Positions 47,919 through 61,943 of a stretch of DNA of 64,000 nt are shown one piece after another. Source of the DNA: Acanthornis magna (Eukaryota > Chordata > Aves > Passeriformes > Acanthizidae); the NCBI GenBank assembly GCA_036785705.1, contig JAWUZG010000056.1:9735001-9799000 (forward strand), given 5' to 3'. The position numbers and the translations under genes were made by a program. Each line of letters begins with the position of its first letter. The first letter of the stretch is position 1. A model generated the notes under the pieces. That model was not told the origin of the DNA. It did not search any database and worked only from the letters and a program-made list of their open reading frames with translations.

Positions 47919-50900
47919 GCCGGCAGCCCTCGCTCCGCTCCGCGGCGCGGGCACGGCGCGATCCGAGCGCGGATCCCGGGATGCCCTTCCGTCTGGAGGC
48001 GATGCCACGCCGAGGCATGCCCCGTGAAACACCAGCGGGCGATTCTCTCGCACTGTCACGCCCTCCCCGTGTCTTTTCATGCCCCGAGCCCGCGTTCCCG
48101 TGCGGCTGTGAGTGCGGAGCCTGCGAGCCGCGGGGCCGTGCCAGCCCTTGTGGCCACTGGCCGCACTCGGCCAGCAGCCGGCTCTGCCCAGAAATGGGAA
48201 ACCCGTCGGGAGGACTGAATCTCCTTTGGCCCTTCTCTGCCCCGCTGCAAATCTGTGCCACACAGGGTCCCAAAATTATGTAGGTTTCGTGAAAATAAAA
48301 AGAGGCGCGATTCCTAACCAGGGAAGGAAAATATTGTACCAGTGTGGAATAGCCGTGTAATGGCTACCCAGGCACGAGGGTGACACTGGCATCTGACCGG
48401 CAATCACAGGACACAAATCCATAGCGGAGCCGCGGACCTGCTCGTTCGGGTGTTCACAGGACTGTGTACACAAACACTCTTACTCTTTCGTGGAGAAAAG
48501 ACGCCCAATTCACACATAAGACAGGCTTTTAACTTCACCCACACGAAGTTATAATTAATACTCTGCCATCAAGAGTGATTATTTTCATCCTTTTTTTAAA
48601 AATCTCACGTTGATTTATCCTTTCTTTCCAAGAAAGTTTAGAATTTGTGGGAAAGGCTTTATGTTTGCTTGCTTTAACTTTGTGTGTAATAACTGGGGGG
48701 TGTCCCCAGTATTGCCTTGGGACCTCATGGGAATCCTGAAAGGGAAACTTATCCAGCAACAAAACACCCTCCAACTATGGACAACGGAACCTTTTTCTGA
48801 CAGACTATAATTTCCTTATGTCTGGAACACCAAAATAGAATTTCAATCCCATCTACCCAAAGTCCATGTTATGGGGGGAAAAAGGAGCAGGGTGAATTAC
48901 ACAGACATTTTCACAAGGCTGTGGGATGACACCTCTCCAGTGTACCTGCTCTCTTTACCATGGTCAGATGGTTACTGTGGATGTTGAAGGAGACTTAACT
49001 CCTTACCTAATCACTGATGTCAAAAGTTCCCATGTCTTGTTCTGCCAACTGAAGGTGAGGTTCCATTCCCTCTGAGATAGCCATGGCAAAAGTGACAGTC
49101 CTTTCATGTTCATGATGACCTGCATCCTTGAACATTGCTTTGATGTGACCATTCCTCCCTTCTAGGGGAAGCAGTGAGGGATAACATTCTCTGAGGGGAA
49201 GAACAGCAGCCTAGCAATCTTGTGGAAAAAACCTTCACCATGAATCTGAGCATTTTATAACACTGTTTTTACACCATTTACCTCATTTTGTTAAATTACA
49301 TAGTCCATTCATCAGAGAGAAATTGTGTTGGTTCTCTCTGATTAATTAGCTCATTTTGGTGAGTATCCAAAAGCTGTGTTTTATGAACCAGTGCTGTGTG
49401 TGACTTACAAGTATCTAATGGAATTGGATCAAAATGGGGTAATGCACTCACTATGTGTGTCATGATAAGATGAGAATTGGAAATTGGAACTGCAGTTGCC
49501 TGAGCATTTTGTAATTTTTTAATCTTTTCCAGTCTTGCATTCAAGACTGTGTTTTCATCCCCCATTATAAAAATAAAGCTTAAGTTTATGGAAGCATAAT
49601 TGGCTGTGAAATTCACATGATGCAAGGCTTTGTATATTGCTTTTGTTCATAAGGTCTTCCCACTACATTCATGCTCTTTGCAGAACTGTCTTCTAGGAGA
49701 GACAGAGCTCTAGTCCCATTTCTCCAGTACCCTGAGACATTTGGTCTGGCAGACAGCAAGTTAACCCAGTTTTCTGCTCATATTTGGGTTTCTGTAAGTG
49801 CACTCCCTTCATCTGAAATTCCTACAATTCTTCCAAATGGATGAGATATTCCTCTTTCTGAAGTGTGGCACACTGTTTTGGTCTTCTTTTCTCTGCCAAA
49901 AAGAGGATGAAGTCCTGTCCTCAATTTAAATCAATGGTGAAAGTCCCATAGATTTGAGTAAGGCCCAGGTCTCATGCAAACCATTTAACATTATCAATAT
50001 TGAATCAAGCAATTTCTCTACAGACAGCTCCATCTTGAACCTCTCCACCATCACCCTGTCCTAATCTGTGTATAGTTCCCATTGATTTACATTATTTTTG
50101 TGTAATTTAGTATTCCAGTTGTTTAAAGTATTTTCCGTTCTCTGTAAATGAGAACTATAAATATGCTATCAAAATTAATCAGTTTTCCAGCTTTCATATG
50201 TGACATGATCTTTCATTTCCGAGTTGGCTCAGACGCAGGATGTGTATGGGATGGTAATTCAGTCCTCATTTAGTATTCACAAGTGTGCCCTTATTGCTGT
50301 GGCACGCTTAGGAACACTCAAAATACTGAAGGCGCAGGATCCCTTGGTAGGATTCAAGCTGAGCAATATAAATATCCGCATTCTGTAAATGGATCTAACT
50401 TCTTTAAATGAGAAATTTCTCCTATTCCCACAGGCCTTCTAAAGACATAATTTTTTGATTCCTAGATACAGGGTGAATATCCTTTTCAGAAAGCTGATCT
50501 AACAATCAGGAGTATGTACGCAGCATTCTGAAAAGCAAAGAGCTCGCTGGGCTCTTCCTCTCTCTCTGTGTTTCTGTTCTCTCCTTTTGTTTGGCTTTCA
50601 CTATTGTTGTCTTCTTCCACTATATTTTATTTTAGATATAATTTTATTGCAGAAAACCTGCTGTTCAGTCTTTTTAAACTATTATACTTCAAGGTAGTCC
50701 TCTCCCCATTTCCCATGGCAGATAGTATTAAATAAAATATTCAGTACTGTCATTTTCTTTTTTCTCCAAGTAGACTGCTGAAATCTGCATTTTTTTACTC
50801 CAATAGAACCGTGCCATTTCCATTTTTCTCCCCCTTTGACAAATAACCAACCATTTTCTAGCTTTAAATGTTATACAAGAGTTTAACCGAAATAAGCTTG

Positions 50901-53689
50901 GGGGAATTCTTGATTTTTACATTTGAACCAGAGAATTAGTTTTTTTAATCTCCTGACAAATGGAGAACTAATGTATTTATAATATCAATGGATATAAAAT
51001 GTTAAAGGTGAGCAACTGAGAAAAGAAAGGATTTAAAGTAATTTTGTTGAAAACACTCTGATTTACAGTATTTGTTTTTAAAACCTACTTAATGTGATAT
51101 CTAATAAATAATCAGGACAGAAGATCTATTTGCTTAAAAAAATGAGCAATCTTGTCCTTTCAATTAAAATGTCAGAGCTCACAATAAACACGAGACCTTC
51201 AACAAGTCATCCAGCAAGACATCTGGTTTCTAAGAAAAAAACAGTCTTCCTCTCCAGTCTCCTTCAGAAATAAGCCAAAATAATAGGACTACTTTCTGTG
51301 TCTTTAAAAGCAAAAAAGGGGAGAAAGTAATTTAAAAGCATTTTGTCATTCCACTTTAAAATAGATTACATGTTCTTTTAGTATTCTTAGCAGTTCATTC
51401 CTAAAATTATTTAACAGACCTATTTTGTTGTACTTACTAGGTAAGACAAACAGATAATCCCAGTTCTCCTCCTTAATGTTTTCATTGACGTAGACACTTT
51501 GATTATGTCCACTCCACTGTAAAGGAAGTAGGGCTGGAACCTGAGAGCTTTTTTCTGTATGCCGTGGGTCTCGCTGCTCTGGAATCAAGCTAATTTGAAC
51601 TGGTTTGGCACTGGACAGACTGGGACTCTGCAGAGTCGGTGAGTGCTGAGTGTAAGTCTCCTTACAGCTTGTATTTGAGTCTGTGTACTTGTTTCATGTG
51701 CACTCACATATTGGGTTTTTTGGAGCACACGTGCATGAGTGAAGATCTTCACAAAGCTGCTCACAGGCATGCACAGGTCTCCCAGATGATGAGCTGGATC
51801 CTGACTTGCTCCTCAGAACTGTACCAAATATGTTCAATTTTTCCCTTCCAATATGCAGTGCTTTGCATTTCATATGGCACTTTGGAAGTTATCAGCTTTT
51901 TCACTCAAAATTTATTTTGGTGGTTTTCTTTTTAAATCCCCAAAGAAGAAAAAAAGGTTCCATTTCATCTGCAAATACAGATTTTGACTCTGGTTTCCTT
52001 CCAGGCTTGTATCATAAAATTCCTTTTATTTGCATTATCTAAAATGGAAGTTAGAGCAATCAGGTACTGATTATGCAAATAGGGTAGATTAGTTTTCTTT
52101 TAAACTAATTCAGATCAAAATTGTTGGTCCTGGCAGGCCAAATTATAGAAGAGAAAGGAGAAGGAAAGAACTGTATGTCTTTTCTGTTAGAAACAGGACC
52201 CTCATATTGCGACTTGGCTGTCACAGTGATGGTGACAGCCAAGGCTGCGGCAGAGAAGCAGATAATAGGGGAGGGAAAAGATATTCACATTTTTGGTGAA
52301 AAAACCTTCATTTTCAAACATGCAGAATTGTATGACCATACATTTCAGCAAAACATTTTGCTCACATGTAAATTTCCTTGTAGCTCAAGAGTTTTTAATT
52401 CTCAGGCCCTTTCTACCATCTGTAACTCAATCTCTATTTTTTAAAGAAATTGCAGACATCTGTTTAAATACCCATCTCTTCCGTCACATGGAATTTTGGA
52501 TTCAAAAATCTAAGCTCGAAAATAATACTAAAGTTGGATTTCATTTCCAAGCAACCACGGAGTGGCATTTTCAACGCTGCCTTCCTAATCCGCCCATTGC
52601 GCTGGGCTGGCTCTCGAGGACAGCAGCGGTGTCTGGTGTGGGTCGTGAGCTGGGCAAGGGGGCACAGAAAGCATGGGGACAGAAAGAAGAGGGGAGGTGG
52701 AAAAGATCCCCCCAGGCTCACTGCAGCTGCTCCGGAGGGCAGAGCAGTGGGAGCCAGGGGAGGGAATGAGATGGAAATGTGGGATGTTCCTGAAGATCGC
52801 AGCGAGAAAATGTTTTTTTCTTTTTTCAGCCTGTCCTTCTCTGAGTCACCCTGTTTCCTCCCTGCCCTTCTCCCAGGGTCCTGTGTGTGCCAGTAGGCAG
52901 ATTTTTATCCCCCAGCTGCCCATCGAAGGGTCACTCATCACTGTGTCCCCACTGTCTCTCTCTCAAGGAAACGCTGGGGCCAGACATTTCAGAACATTTT
53001 AGTTTTCCAGAACTGCCTGTCTTGGCTGCCTGTGGGAATTCATACCTCAGGCTGGTGCAAAATACCTCATTCTTTGTGTTTCTTTGGGACTCACTCATCA
53101 GTGGATTTTAACCCTTCCTCATCTCCTTGCTTGCCCAACTGGAAAGGGAAGACATTTCCCTGGGCACGCCAGAGGTCTGATTCATTTACATAAATGCCCA
53201 AAAGGTTATGTGTGTTCTTGTGGGCTGAGGTACCTGGATCCTTTGCCTGGAGGAATTCTCGAAGGACTGAGCAGTCCCGACAGTGCCAGGTGGGAACGAA
53301 GCCACACAGGATTTTCAAGCCTCGTTGCAAACTGATGGTTGAGATGCAGTGATGAGTACCCCAAACATTTCACTTGAATTCACAGAGGCACAAGTGGCAC
53401 CACAGCACAAGGCTTCTCTCCTCCAATTGCGGAAAATACCTTGAGTTCAGAGAAGCCAGACCTGGCTCAGAGTTTGGAAGATGGAAGGGCGCAGGACACC
53501 AGCTATGGGTGTTTTTCACAGACAGGGGTAACTTTCATTTGTGAAGAAAACTGTTTGTCACAAAAGCTGTATTTTGCATCATTCTCTGAAAAAAGTGTTG
53601 AGTGTTTCACCTTGCAGACTGTCCTATGGAAACCAATTGAGATGCATTTAAGAAGTAGGATAATATCTTTGTGCGTCCAAAATGCATTA

Positions 53690-53771
53690 GAAAAGAAAAA
53701 TAATCAAAGCAAACCGAACCAAATAAACAATCCCCAAAACAAAAAACCCACAAATAAACAAGCAAACAAAC
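53690..53771. repeat. A-rich CAAA/CCAAA low-complexity stretch
   Basis: The plus strand is nearly free of T and G, with runs such as AAATAAACAA and CAAACAAACC. It is degenerate simple sequence, possibly the decayed tail of a retroelement, although no body is recognisable upstream. Confidence 0.75.
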
Positions 53772-56700
53772 CCTACTGACCTTAATTTATATAACTTTCA
53801 AAATTAAAGACCTTGACTTATACCAGTCTTTTTGTCCAAGTATTGCTAAACTACAATAATTAATAATAAAAGTGAAGCCAGAGGCCACAAATCATGCTTT
53901 TTTTGCTACACTAAAAACTCAGATCTGGAAAAGTAAAAAATAGGTATTTGACAATAGAATAACATGATTACAGCTCCCACAAAGAAAACAGGTATACTTT
54001 GATGAGAAAATGCATTTTAAAGGCCTCAACTGGGTGGCAAGTTGGGCTGGATGTCTTCCCTGGATAAAACCAGTTCAAGGAGAGCTTCTGCATTGCTAAT
54101 TCTACCCAATAAAACTTTGTTCTGCAACAATACTTGGATGACAAAATACATAAACGCGACCAATTAGTTAAATAAACATAATCTTTTTTTTTCTTTTTTC
54201 AGCTCAATATTTTCCTTCTCAGAAAGCATCTACTACCAACACTCATATTCAATCTTGCATAATTTTACATAACAGAAGTTATAAAGTGCTTGTATCCAAT
54301 GGTAAACACAGATTCAATTTTTTGGGGGAAATTTCATGGTCCTGGGGGGGAGGCTGTATAAAATCCATATTCTTTGAAAAATCAGAGCAAAACTTTAATC
54401 AAATGCAAATATTTTCTTTACAACCCAAACATTTTAGAGACATGTTTGCATTTCAAGCACCCAGAGGAGCACTCTCCAGATCCAGAGTCCTTACCTGCAT
54501 TTAGAAGAAAAAGGATGGCAGGCAGCAGCAGCCATGCACAGTATTAAAACAAGTTTTTAATCCACAGTTCAGTTTGGAGCCAGGGGAGTGGTCACTGTGC
54601 ACTACCATGGGAGATGACACCAAACAATTCAGTTTAACACTGTAGGACTTGATGGAAAGCAGAGCAGAACACTTAGAACTTCCAGAAAAGCTTTGAACTA
54701 TGTTTTGTTTTAATTTAGTTTTTACCCAACAGAGAAATATTAATATACAAACATCAAAACTTTCTCTACGTACTTGAGAAAATAGTCAACATTATAAAGT
54801 ATAGAGGACACATGTCCTGTATTATTCACTGACTGTTTCTTTGCAGAACAGCACATAATTGATGTTGTGAATGTACCAACATTTTTCTAAGTTTAATTTG
54901 AAACTTTTCCTGCAGGAATAGGTTAATCTTTATCCACACCAACCTTTAATAATATTTATTACTGTTCTTCTGCTCCTCTGTGTCTCTCTACATCCATTTG
55001 GTGAGTACCCTTTTCCCAAAATAGTTCGTGACCACTCTTTCCTATATTTGCATGAGAGATGTACTATTATTATATTTGTATGGAAAAAGTTAGGTGATCC
55101 TGCAAAAATGTTTTTCAGTGATATCATTTGTCCAGCTTGTAAATTGATTTACAGTTTTAAATGTGACATCATAAGTGGCATGTGGCAGAAGATCAAAGCA
55201 AGAAATATTTTGCAGTCTCCTGGAAATCTAGCTAGAATTGCTCTTTTTTAGATCCTTTTGTTTGCCCAAAATAAATAACACTCAGTCATAGAGAATAACC
55301 TGCATTCAGAATTGTTACTCAGTTTTCAATTTTTTTCCAGTATTTAAAGCTGAACTGTTGCTGGATTTAAGAGCATGACTTTTGAGAAACAATTCCACAG
55401 CATAAGCTGTTCTGGGAAGAGAGCAGGAGCCAGCCCTGGAAGCATAACAAAGTATGTTTTGAATGCATAGGACATGCAAAGCCACAAATGCCAGCCAGCG
55501 CCACATGCTTAAAGGCACATTCAACAAACCAGAACTTCCTCAAGCACAATAATGCCTGCTGTGACAAGTAACTAAACTTTTGAGGAAACAGCTGTTAAAA
55601 TGCATTTTCCTCTCCAGCTAAAGGAATTCTCACTACACAAACACCTTCAACAAGGGGATGCTTTGCATTTTCCTTTGTTTTTACATGCAGCTATCTCAAA
55701 ACAATAGCATCCACACAGAAGCCAGCCCTGGCCCCCTTGATGCCCATGGAAAAAACCCTTCTTTTGACTTCACTGGGATCATGATTTGGTCATAATTGAT
55801 TAATCCTCATTCCATTCCTGTGACACAAGGAGGGATACACAAAGATCTCTTCACACATCAGTGCAGCATGGTGTTTCTGGAAAATATCAGCTGTTCCAAA
55901 ACAGAGAGGAGCCCAGCACACAGTTTGGAACAGGATGCAATGGCCAACACTATCTCCATCTGGAACAATACAGGAAATGCTGAGTGGCATCACTTAAAAT
56001 AGATTTTGGCCAGCACACAGGGATTAAGAGACTTAATTTTCAAAAGGTGCACTGGGACCTTAAATAACCATAAATAGTCAGGAGTTTGCATTGGTGCCTC
56101 ACTGGAACGGTGGCAGCACATGCACTGTGGGGTTCCTCATGCCATGGGAACACATTGCTTCCTTCCTGGATCATCTGCACCTTTCAACAGGACCAATGGG
56201 GCTCCCATTGCCAATGGAGAGCCTCTGCAATGCCCTGACTCTGCAGAAGGCGAAATCAAACAGTACTTGGAACCAGTGGAACAAGGATTTCACTCTCTGC
56301 AAATAGTCTGTGAGATCTGGCAGCAACATTTCCCATCAGATAGCAACCATGAGATCTTTGATATCTTATATAACTGCTATCCTTAAATAAAATGTAGATC
56401 TAGTTCATAATTTTTCCCCCTGATTTAATTAGAATCGTGCTTAGTTTTTCAGGTTGGTGAAATCTTATCTTGCAAAATGCTGCAGATGCTACTGCTTGGA
56501 GATTAATGTTTGCTTTTTAATTAAAGTTTTTACTTGGGAAGTTTGTGATATCCCCACACCACCATTTAAGACCAAGAAAATAACTGTGTATTGTTCTTAA
56601 AATGAGCAGCCATAGCATAATAAGAAACAATCTTATTCAGCGTATCACCAAGAACTACCGTGCAGTTTCATTTATATGTGAGATTTTCTGAGCTTGCTTT

Positions 56701-59546
56701 TAATGAGCCTCCATCAGAAGCTCCATCAGAACTACGAATTTTCCATGGTAATATCTCTATATTTTTTTTAAGTTTAGACTGTTGAGTAGTCAGCAAGTTA
56801 TTCTGCACTAGTTCCCCACCAGCATCCGACAGTTCAGCTGAGCATTGCCATGCTAAGCAGCTGATTGCCCCCACAGCACAGCTCTGCAGGTGGTGTGGGG
56901 ATGGGGAAAAAACAGCCACAGCTCACGAAAGCAGAAAAGAGAGACCTGAAAGTGGGAGAGTGAGCAGGGCCACAGGAACCACAGCACTGTGGAAAGGTAC
57001 CAGGAAAGAAAACTGCTGCAGGAGTCCAGGGCAAAGATGGAGAAGGAATCACAGCAGGACTAAGGGAGGCAAGGATGCTGTGCCCTGACAGCTGAGGCAG
57101 AGGTCCCTGGGAGGGCAGGAGGGGGTGCAGAGGGGTGACAGCCAATACATAATCTCCTGAAAGATTAGGAACTCTTGTTTGCTGGAAAGAATGATCTCAA
57201 GTCCTAATTTAGTAACAGCAGGGAGAATTATTACTGCTCGGAGCAGTGTTGACCCAGACCCCCAGACAAGCACCAGCCCCAACACAGCACAGACACAAAC
57301 TGAAAAGACAGTCCCTGTCCAAAGAGTTCCAGGTTTGGTGCAGGGCAGGGCACAATGCAGGGATGCACAGAGTGCTCCCAACAGGGAGCAGACTGCTCAG
57401 TCCAGCTTTGCAAAATCCTGCAGGCTTCTCTGCAGCCCAGCTAATTCACTTATGCCTTATTTCATTGTAGCACAGTGTGGTCTCAATGCTGTTTAGTATG
57501 TCTGGAAAATTCTGGTTTGCAACTTTTAAAAACAGTTACTTAACACTAAAAAGACACTCTAAATTTGATTAGTACAAAGCTGGCCTGTAGTTCAGCCCTT
57601 GCTTTTTCTAATGGCCTTTAAGTTTAAGAGGAACTGCAGGGAATATTCAGGAACTCTCCTTACATGCAAGGACGAGAACAGCAAGGGAGACCAATTCCTG
57701 TGCTAACAGCTTCTTGGTGAAGCCATCTGGGAAGAGCCATGTTTAGTATCTGATGGAGGGAGCATTACTTAGACTAGCCCCCCTGACCTTAGCCTTGAGA
57801 GGGAACAAGAGCCTGAAATGCTGCTGTATTTCAGCGCCTTTAGCAGAACCTGGACACGTGCTGACACCCTGCACATGGACACAGGGGGATGGCTGGAGCA
57901 AGGGCTTCATGGCGCATCTACCGGCAGGTTTCAGACCTGGGCCTCAGAGAGAACACGGTAGCCTCAGGGCAATGCTCCAGTGTCCAGGGAATGTCTCCCT
58001 TCTGAGAAGGGAGACTCTGGAAATAAAACAGAAGACCTAGCTATCCTCTGTAGAGGGTGAATATTTAACTGTGTATCCGAGGCAACTGATTGGAGTGCAA
58101 CAGGCAAACTGCATCAAGTGTCCAACCCAGGAGCAATGCTAGACCTTTGCTGAAAGGCAGTACCCCTTTCCCCTGCCAGATCCTGGGCTTTGCAAGGATC
58201 TGAGTTTCTGATTTAAACACAACAGCAATTGCTACCAGATGTGCGTGTCAGAGCCTGAATGCACTGACAGCCTTTAATTGCTGTGACCAGCCCCGGGCCC
58301 CCTGCCCCAGGCATGGGGGCTCTCGGTCCCTGCCCAGCACTGCTGGGCTGCAGATCCAGCCCTGCTGAGCTGTTCAGCTGGGCAGTGACCCACAGGCTGA
58401 CCTGAATTGCTGCCTTGCCTTGGACTTGTCTCATCCCCGTGAACTTGTGTGCCCCCCTGAGCTCCGTCAGCTGCCAGCCCTCGCCAGCCCTGCTCGGGGG
58501 CTCTGGGCTGGGCCCCTACCCTGCCGGCAGTGCTGCTGGCTCCTGTCCCTCTCTGCTCCCTGACAGTAAAGAGGAAATGCTCTAAATTCCCCTTCCAAAC
58601 CCAGCTGGGTGCTACTGATTTGTATTTAACTTACAGGTTGGTGTTTCTATACTGCAGAGGATTTGAATGTTTTAGACTGGATGTGGACAAGAGAAATGAG
58701 ACAAAACTAAAATTAAATATCCAACTGTAAAAGAAAATTGAGTATGAATAAAATCTAGTGCTAGAAAATCCTACAAGTACCTTCTTTATATTTTGCAGCT
58801 ATCTTAACAATAGGTATTCCATGGTAGCACTGATTCACACATCCCCACTTGCAGAATTACTTGACATCTAAAAAGCTTCTGAGTTGGAGTTGAGACAGCC
58901 TGACGATCATGATGAGTTTGATATCTAAGCGTTTGGCTACTCCATTTTCTGACTTTCAAGCAGTTCCACAGAAGTACACTTAAAGTGTCTGAATATTCCT
59001 CCTACTTTTTTTCTTCTTTTTTTTTTTCCTTCCAATTTGTACAGTACCTACATCTAGGAAAGAACATAACCTGTGCACCAGATGTGTTACGTAAAACTTC
59101 TGCCTGCCCCCAGCCCCAGCATGTGTGCCCCACGGGGTCTAACCCACCTCCAGCCCAAATGAGGAACATATGGAGCACCATGAATGGCAGAAACAAGACT
59201 TCGCTTTGAACTACATTCCTCCTATCAAAGGGTCCTCTGTCTTGCCTTCTTCTTCTCCATTCCTCTGGGTAATCATGAAGAAAGAACCGAACACTGGGAA
59301 AAGCCTCCTGGGGACAAATTCATTGCTAGTGTAACTCTGCTGAAGTTAATGGTGTTGCACCTTGGATTAAAATGGCACCATAATATTAAAAACCAGAGAC
59401 AGCATACTACCCTGTAATTACTGCCTAAGAGAGAAAAAATATAATAAAAATGATTCATTCTTATAGACCCCAAAGGGCACAGCTGGCTTAGTCAGTTTAA
59501 AAGGTGAAAATAAAAGAAGGCAGCTAGAATGTAGCGATTTAAAATT

Positions 59547-59574
59547 TGTATATATGTATATAAATATGTATAAA
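59547..59574. repeat. TATA/TATG-type low-complexity stretch
   Basis: Alternating TATATG and TATAAATATG units form a short degenerate AT microsatellite in intergenic DNA. Confidence 0.8.
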
Positions 59575-61916
59575 TGACAGTCAGATTTTAAGAACAATAT
59601 GCTAGAAATATAATTTAATGTGACTGTGAGTTTTAAAAGACAGACAACAGAAGTAGCTCTTAAGAAAATTAAAGGCCTCTTTCATACTGGCATAAATTAG
59701 GAACAAATTCCTTCTAATCAAGCATTACACTGTTGTATGCTTAATGCAAAGGAATTGGGCCCCACAGCACCAAAATTGTTATTCTGTAACATAATCAAGC
59801 ACCAGGAATTGCATTTTCTCCTTTTTTAAAAAGGACAATGTTATTTTTTTAGCCAGTTAACATTTAAAGGTCATTGTTACGGGAAGGAAACATTTCTTGT
59901 ATTAAGTTTAGTGAAGTTGTTAGAAAGGCGCAGCCTGTTCCTTTATGGACTTCACTTTACAACACCATATGGAGGTGTGTGAAAGACACTCTGAAGCTCA
60001 GTGATATTGTACAGTATAGCAGCAACGGCAAAGCAGAGATCTGACAGAAGAGCTGCATGGGTTTCAGAGGCATTTGTCAGCAGCAGCTGTTGTATCTCCA
60101 TCTTTCTTGTTATTTAAGTGAAGTTCATCTAGGCAATAAGCCTTTCCAGCCAAAGGAATAAAATCCCATGATGAGAACTCATCTTCTGAGCACAGGAGGT
60201 CCTAGAGAGAGAGCACAACCCCGAATATTTCTGCAGATTGGCTAAAGAGAATCTCTGCTTACCTATCTCTCAGTGCAATGAATGATCGAGCAAACACTTG
60301 GTGCTCATTATTGCTCAGATGTCCCCTGGTGGTCTTACAGCCTCTCGTGCCCACGGAAACACAGCTTTCCTTTATGTGTAATCAATAACAAGGCTGCCAT
60401 GCATGCCCTTTGTACCCGCTGTAGCCAGAACACAAAGTCTTGCTCTCCCCAGCTGTGCCAGACATCACCATTTCCTAGAATAAATTACCTGGGGAAATCA
60501 GGTTTCGTTGTACAAACAAACCAGGCTTTCAGTTACACAGTAACTGAGACATTCAAAAAGAACAGGGGGAGAAGGAAATTGGCTGACAGGAAACCACTGA
60601 GCATTTTCAGCAAGCCAAGAAAAAAATCAGGGTTTTGAAGACAAATTTGCTCTAAAATATTTTCTGCTATGTTCCTTTGTTATTAAAAATCCCCAGCAGG
60701 ATCCATAACCATCTATGGAGGTTTCGCTGCTTATTCGTTTATAGAGAAATATTCCCTCAATCAGACAGGCCCCAATTACAAGTGATGTTAGTTTCTTAGT
60801 TGATTTCTCAAAGTAGATATTAACACTGAAGAAAAATAATCCCTCCTGTTGAAAGATATAGAAATGCACCAAAAAAAATGTAGTTCTCCTTTTCTCTTGC
60901 TCCTGAGATAGACACATGCTGACTTTTCATTAAAAATGTCACAGCTGTCAAGCTCTACTGAGACAGAGCAATGAACTCAGTCTTAAAGGAACAGAAAATT
61001 GCAAAAGGCATAAGATTGTTAACAAATACAATTTGAACAATGTTTTCCTTTTGCTCCTTGGTGCAGGCTGGTTATCCTGTAGAGCAAACTTACCTCTTTT
61101 CCCAAGAACTGTCTGTATTAACAAGGGCTGGAAATTAATTTTCAAATGAAAGTTGAGTATAATGAAAATACATGAGTCCAGAAGCTAGGGATTTAGGGAA
61201 AACATCAAATACAAAGTCCTGTGACAGAACAGCAAGAGTTATCGAGATTAAATAGCTATAAAAACCCCTGTCATTTTCCATTGTTTCAAGGCAATCAAGA
61301 CTTTGCTAGTTTTAGCACATACTCCTTTGTTCAGCCAGGAAGATCCATTCTACAAAAGCTTAATTAATTTCCAATAGGCTACAAGGAACAAGTCTTAGTT
61401 TAAAATGTAGAAGATAAGACTTCATCTAACAGCACGTTATTTAACATAACGAAATCCACAGGAAAAAAAGCAAACCCTTTGAGGCTTTATCACACTGCAG
61501 TAGACTTCAGAGATGCTGATTATGAGATCGTGTTCACACAAAAACAACACATTAATTACCCAGAGAGCCTTGAAGTGAGCAGAAAGATTGCAAGAGTGGA
61601 TTATCAATTTCTCTGTCTTGACAACACTTGGAGTTTGACCTTTTAAGTACTCAGGCACCTAGTCTGTAGGTATGTGCTATGTGAGGCATTTAGTGGGTGT
61701 TGAAAGTTCTATTCGGTGACAATACTAATTTTTGAGTGCCTTTATTCCTTTAAAAATCATCTGTCACTTTGGGTTTTTTATATGCAGTTTGAATTTCAGA
61801 ATAACATCTATGAGAAATCTTAGGATATTGCCTAAATCATGATCTCCTTACTGATGTTATAACCCAAAGCAGGCATAAAGATTTGCCATGAAAAGGAACC
61901 AAAGCACAAGCATCAT

Positions 61917-61943
61917 GTATAAATATATATTATACATATATAA
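61917..61943. repeat. AT dinucleotide-rich stretch
   Basis: A short degenerate (TA)n tract includes AAATATATATTATACATATA. It is intergenic and of no evident function. Confidence 0.8.

Larger units (their letters stand above)
46840..48220. promoter_or_regulatory. HOMER2: CpG island over the HOMER2 promoter and first exon
   Basis: An abrupt rise in G+C and in CpG frequency begins near 46.84 kb and ends near 48.22 kb, with AT-rich DNA on both sides. It contains the HOMER2 start codon and first donor (47270-47274 and gtgagt), GC boxes (47532-47557), a D-box-like octamer (47455-47462) and a 16-bp minisatellite (47839-47918). There is no clear TATA box. This is the usual architecture of a broad, methylation-free vertebrate promoter. 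The island boundaries are judged by eye. Several very long open frames on both strands are by-products of low stop-codon frequency and not genes. Confidence 0.9.

Noticed and set aside
46853..48263. Very long open frames (up to 382 codons) on both strands across the HOMER2 CpG island
   Set aside because: High G+C lowers stop frequency. The frames are Ala/Gly/Pro/Arg-rich, overlap each other on both strands and span the HOMER2 start and donor. No family resemblance.
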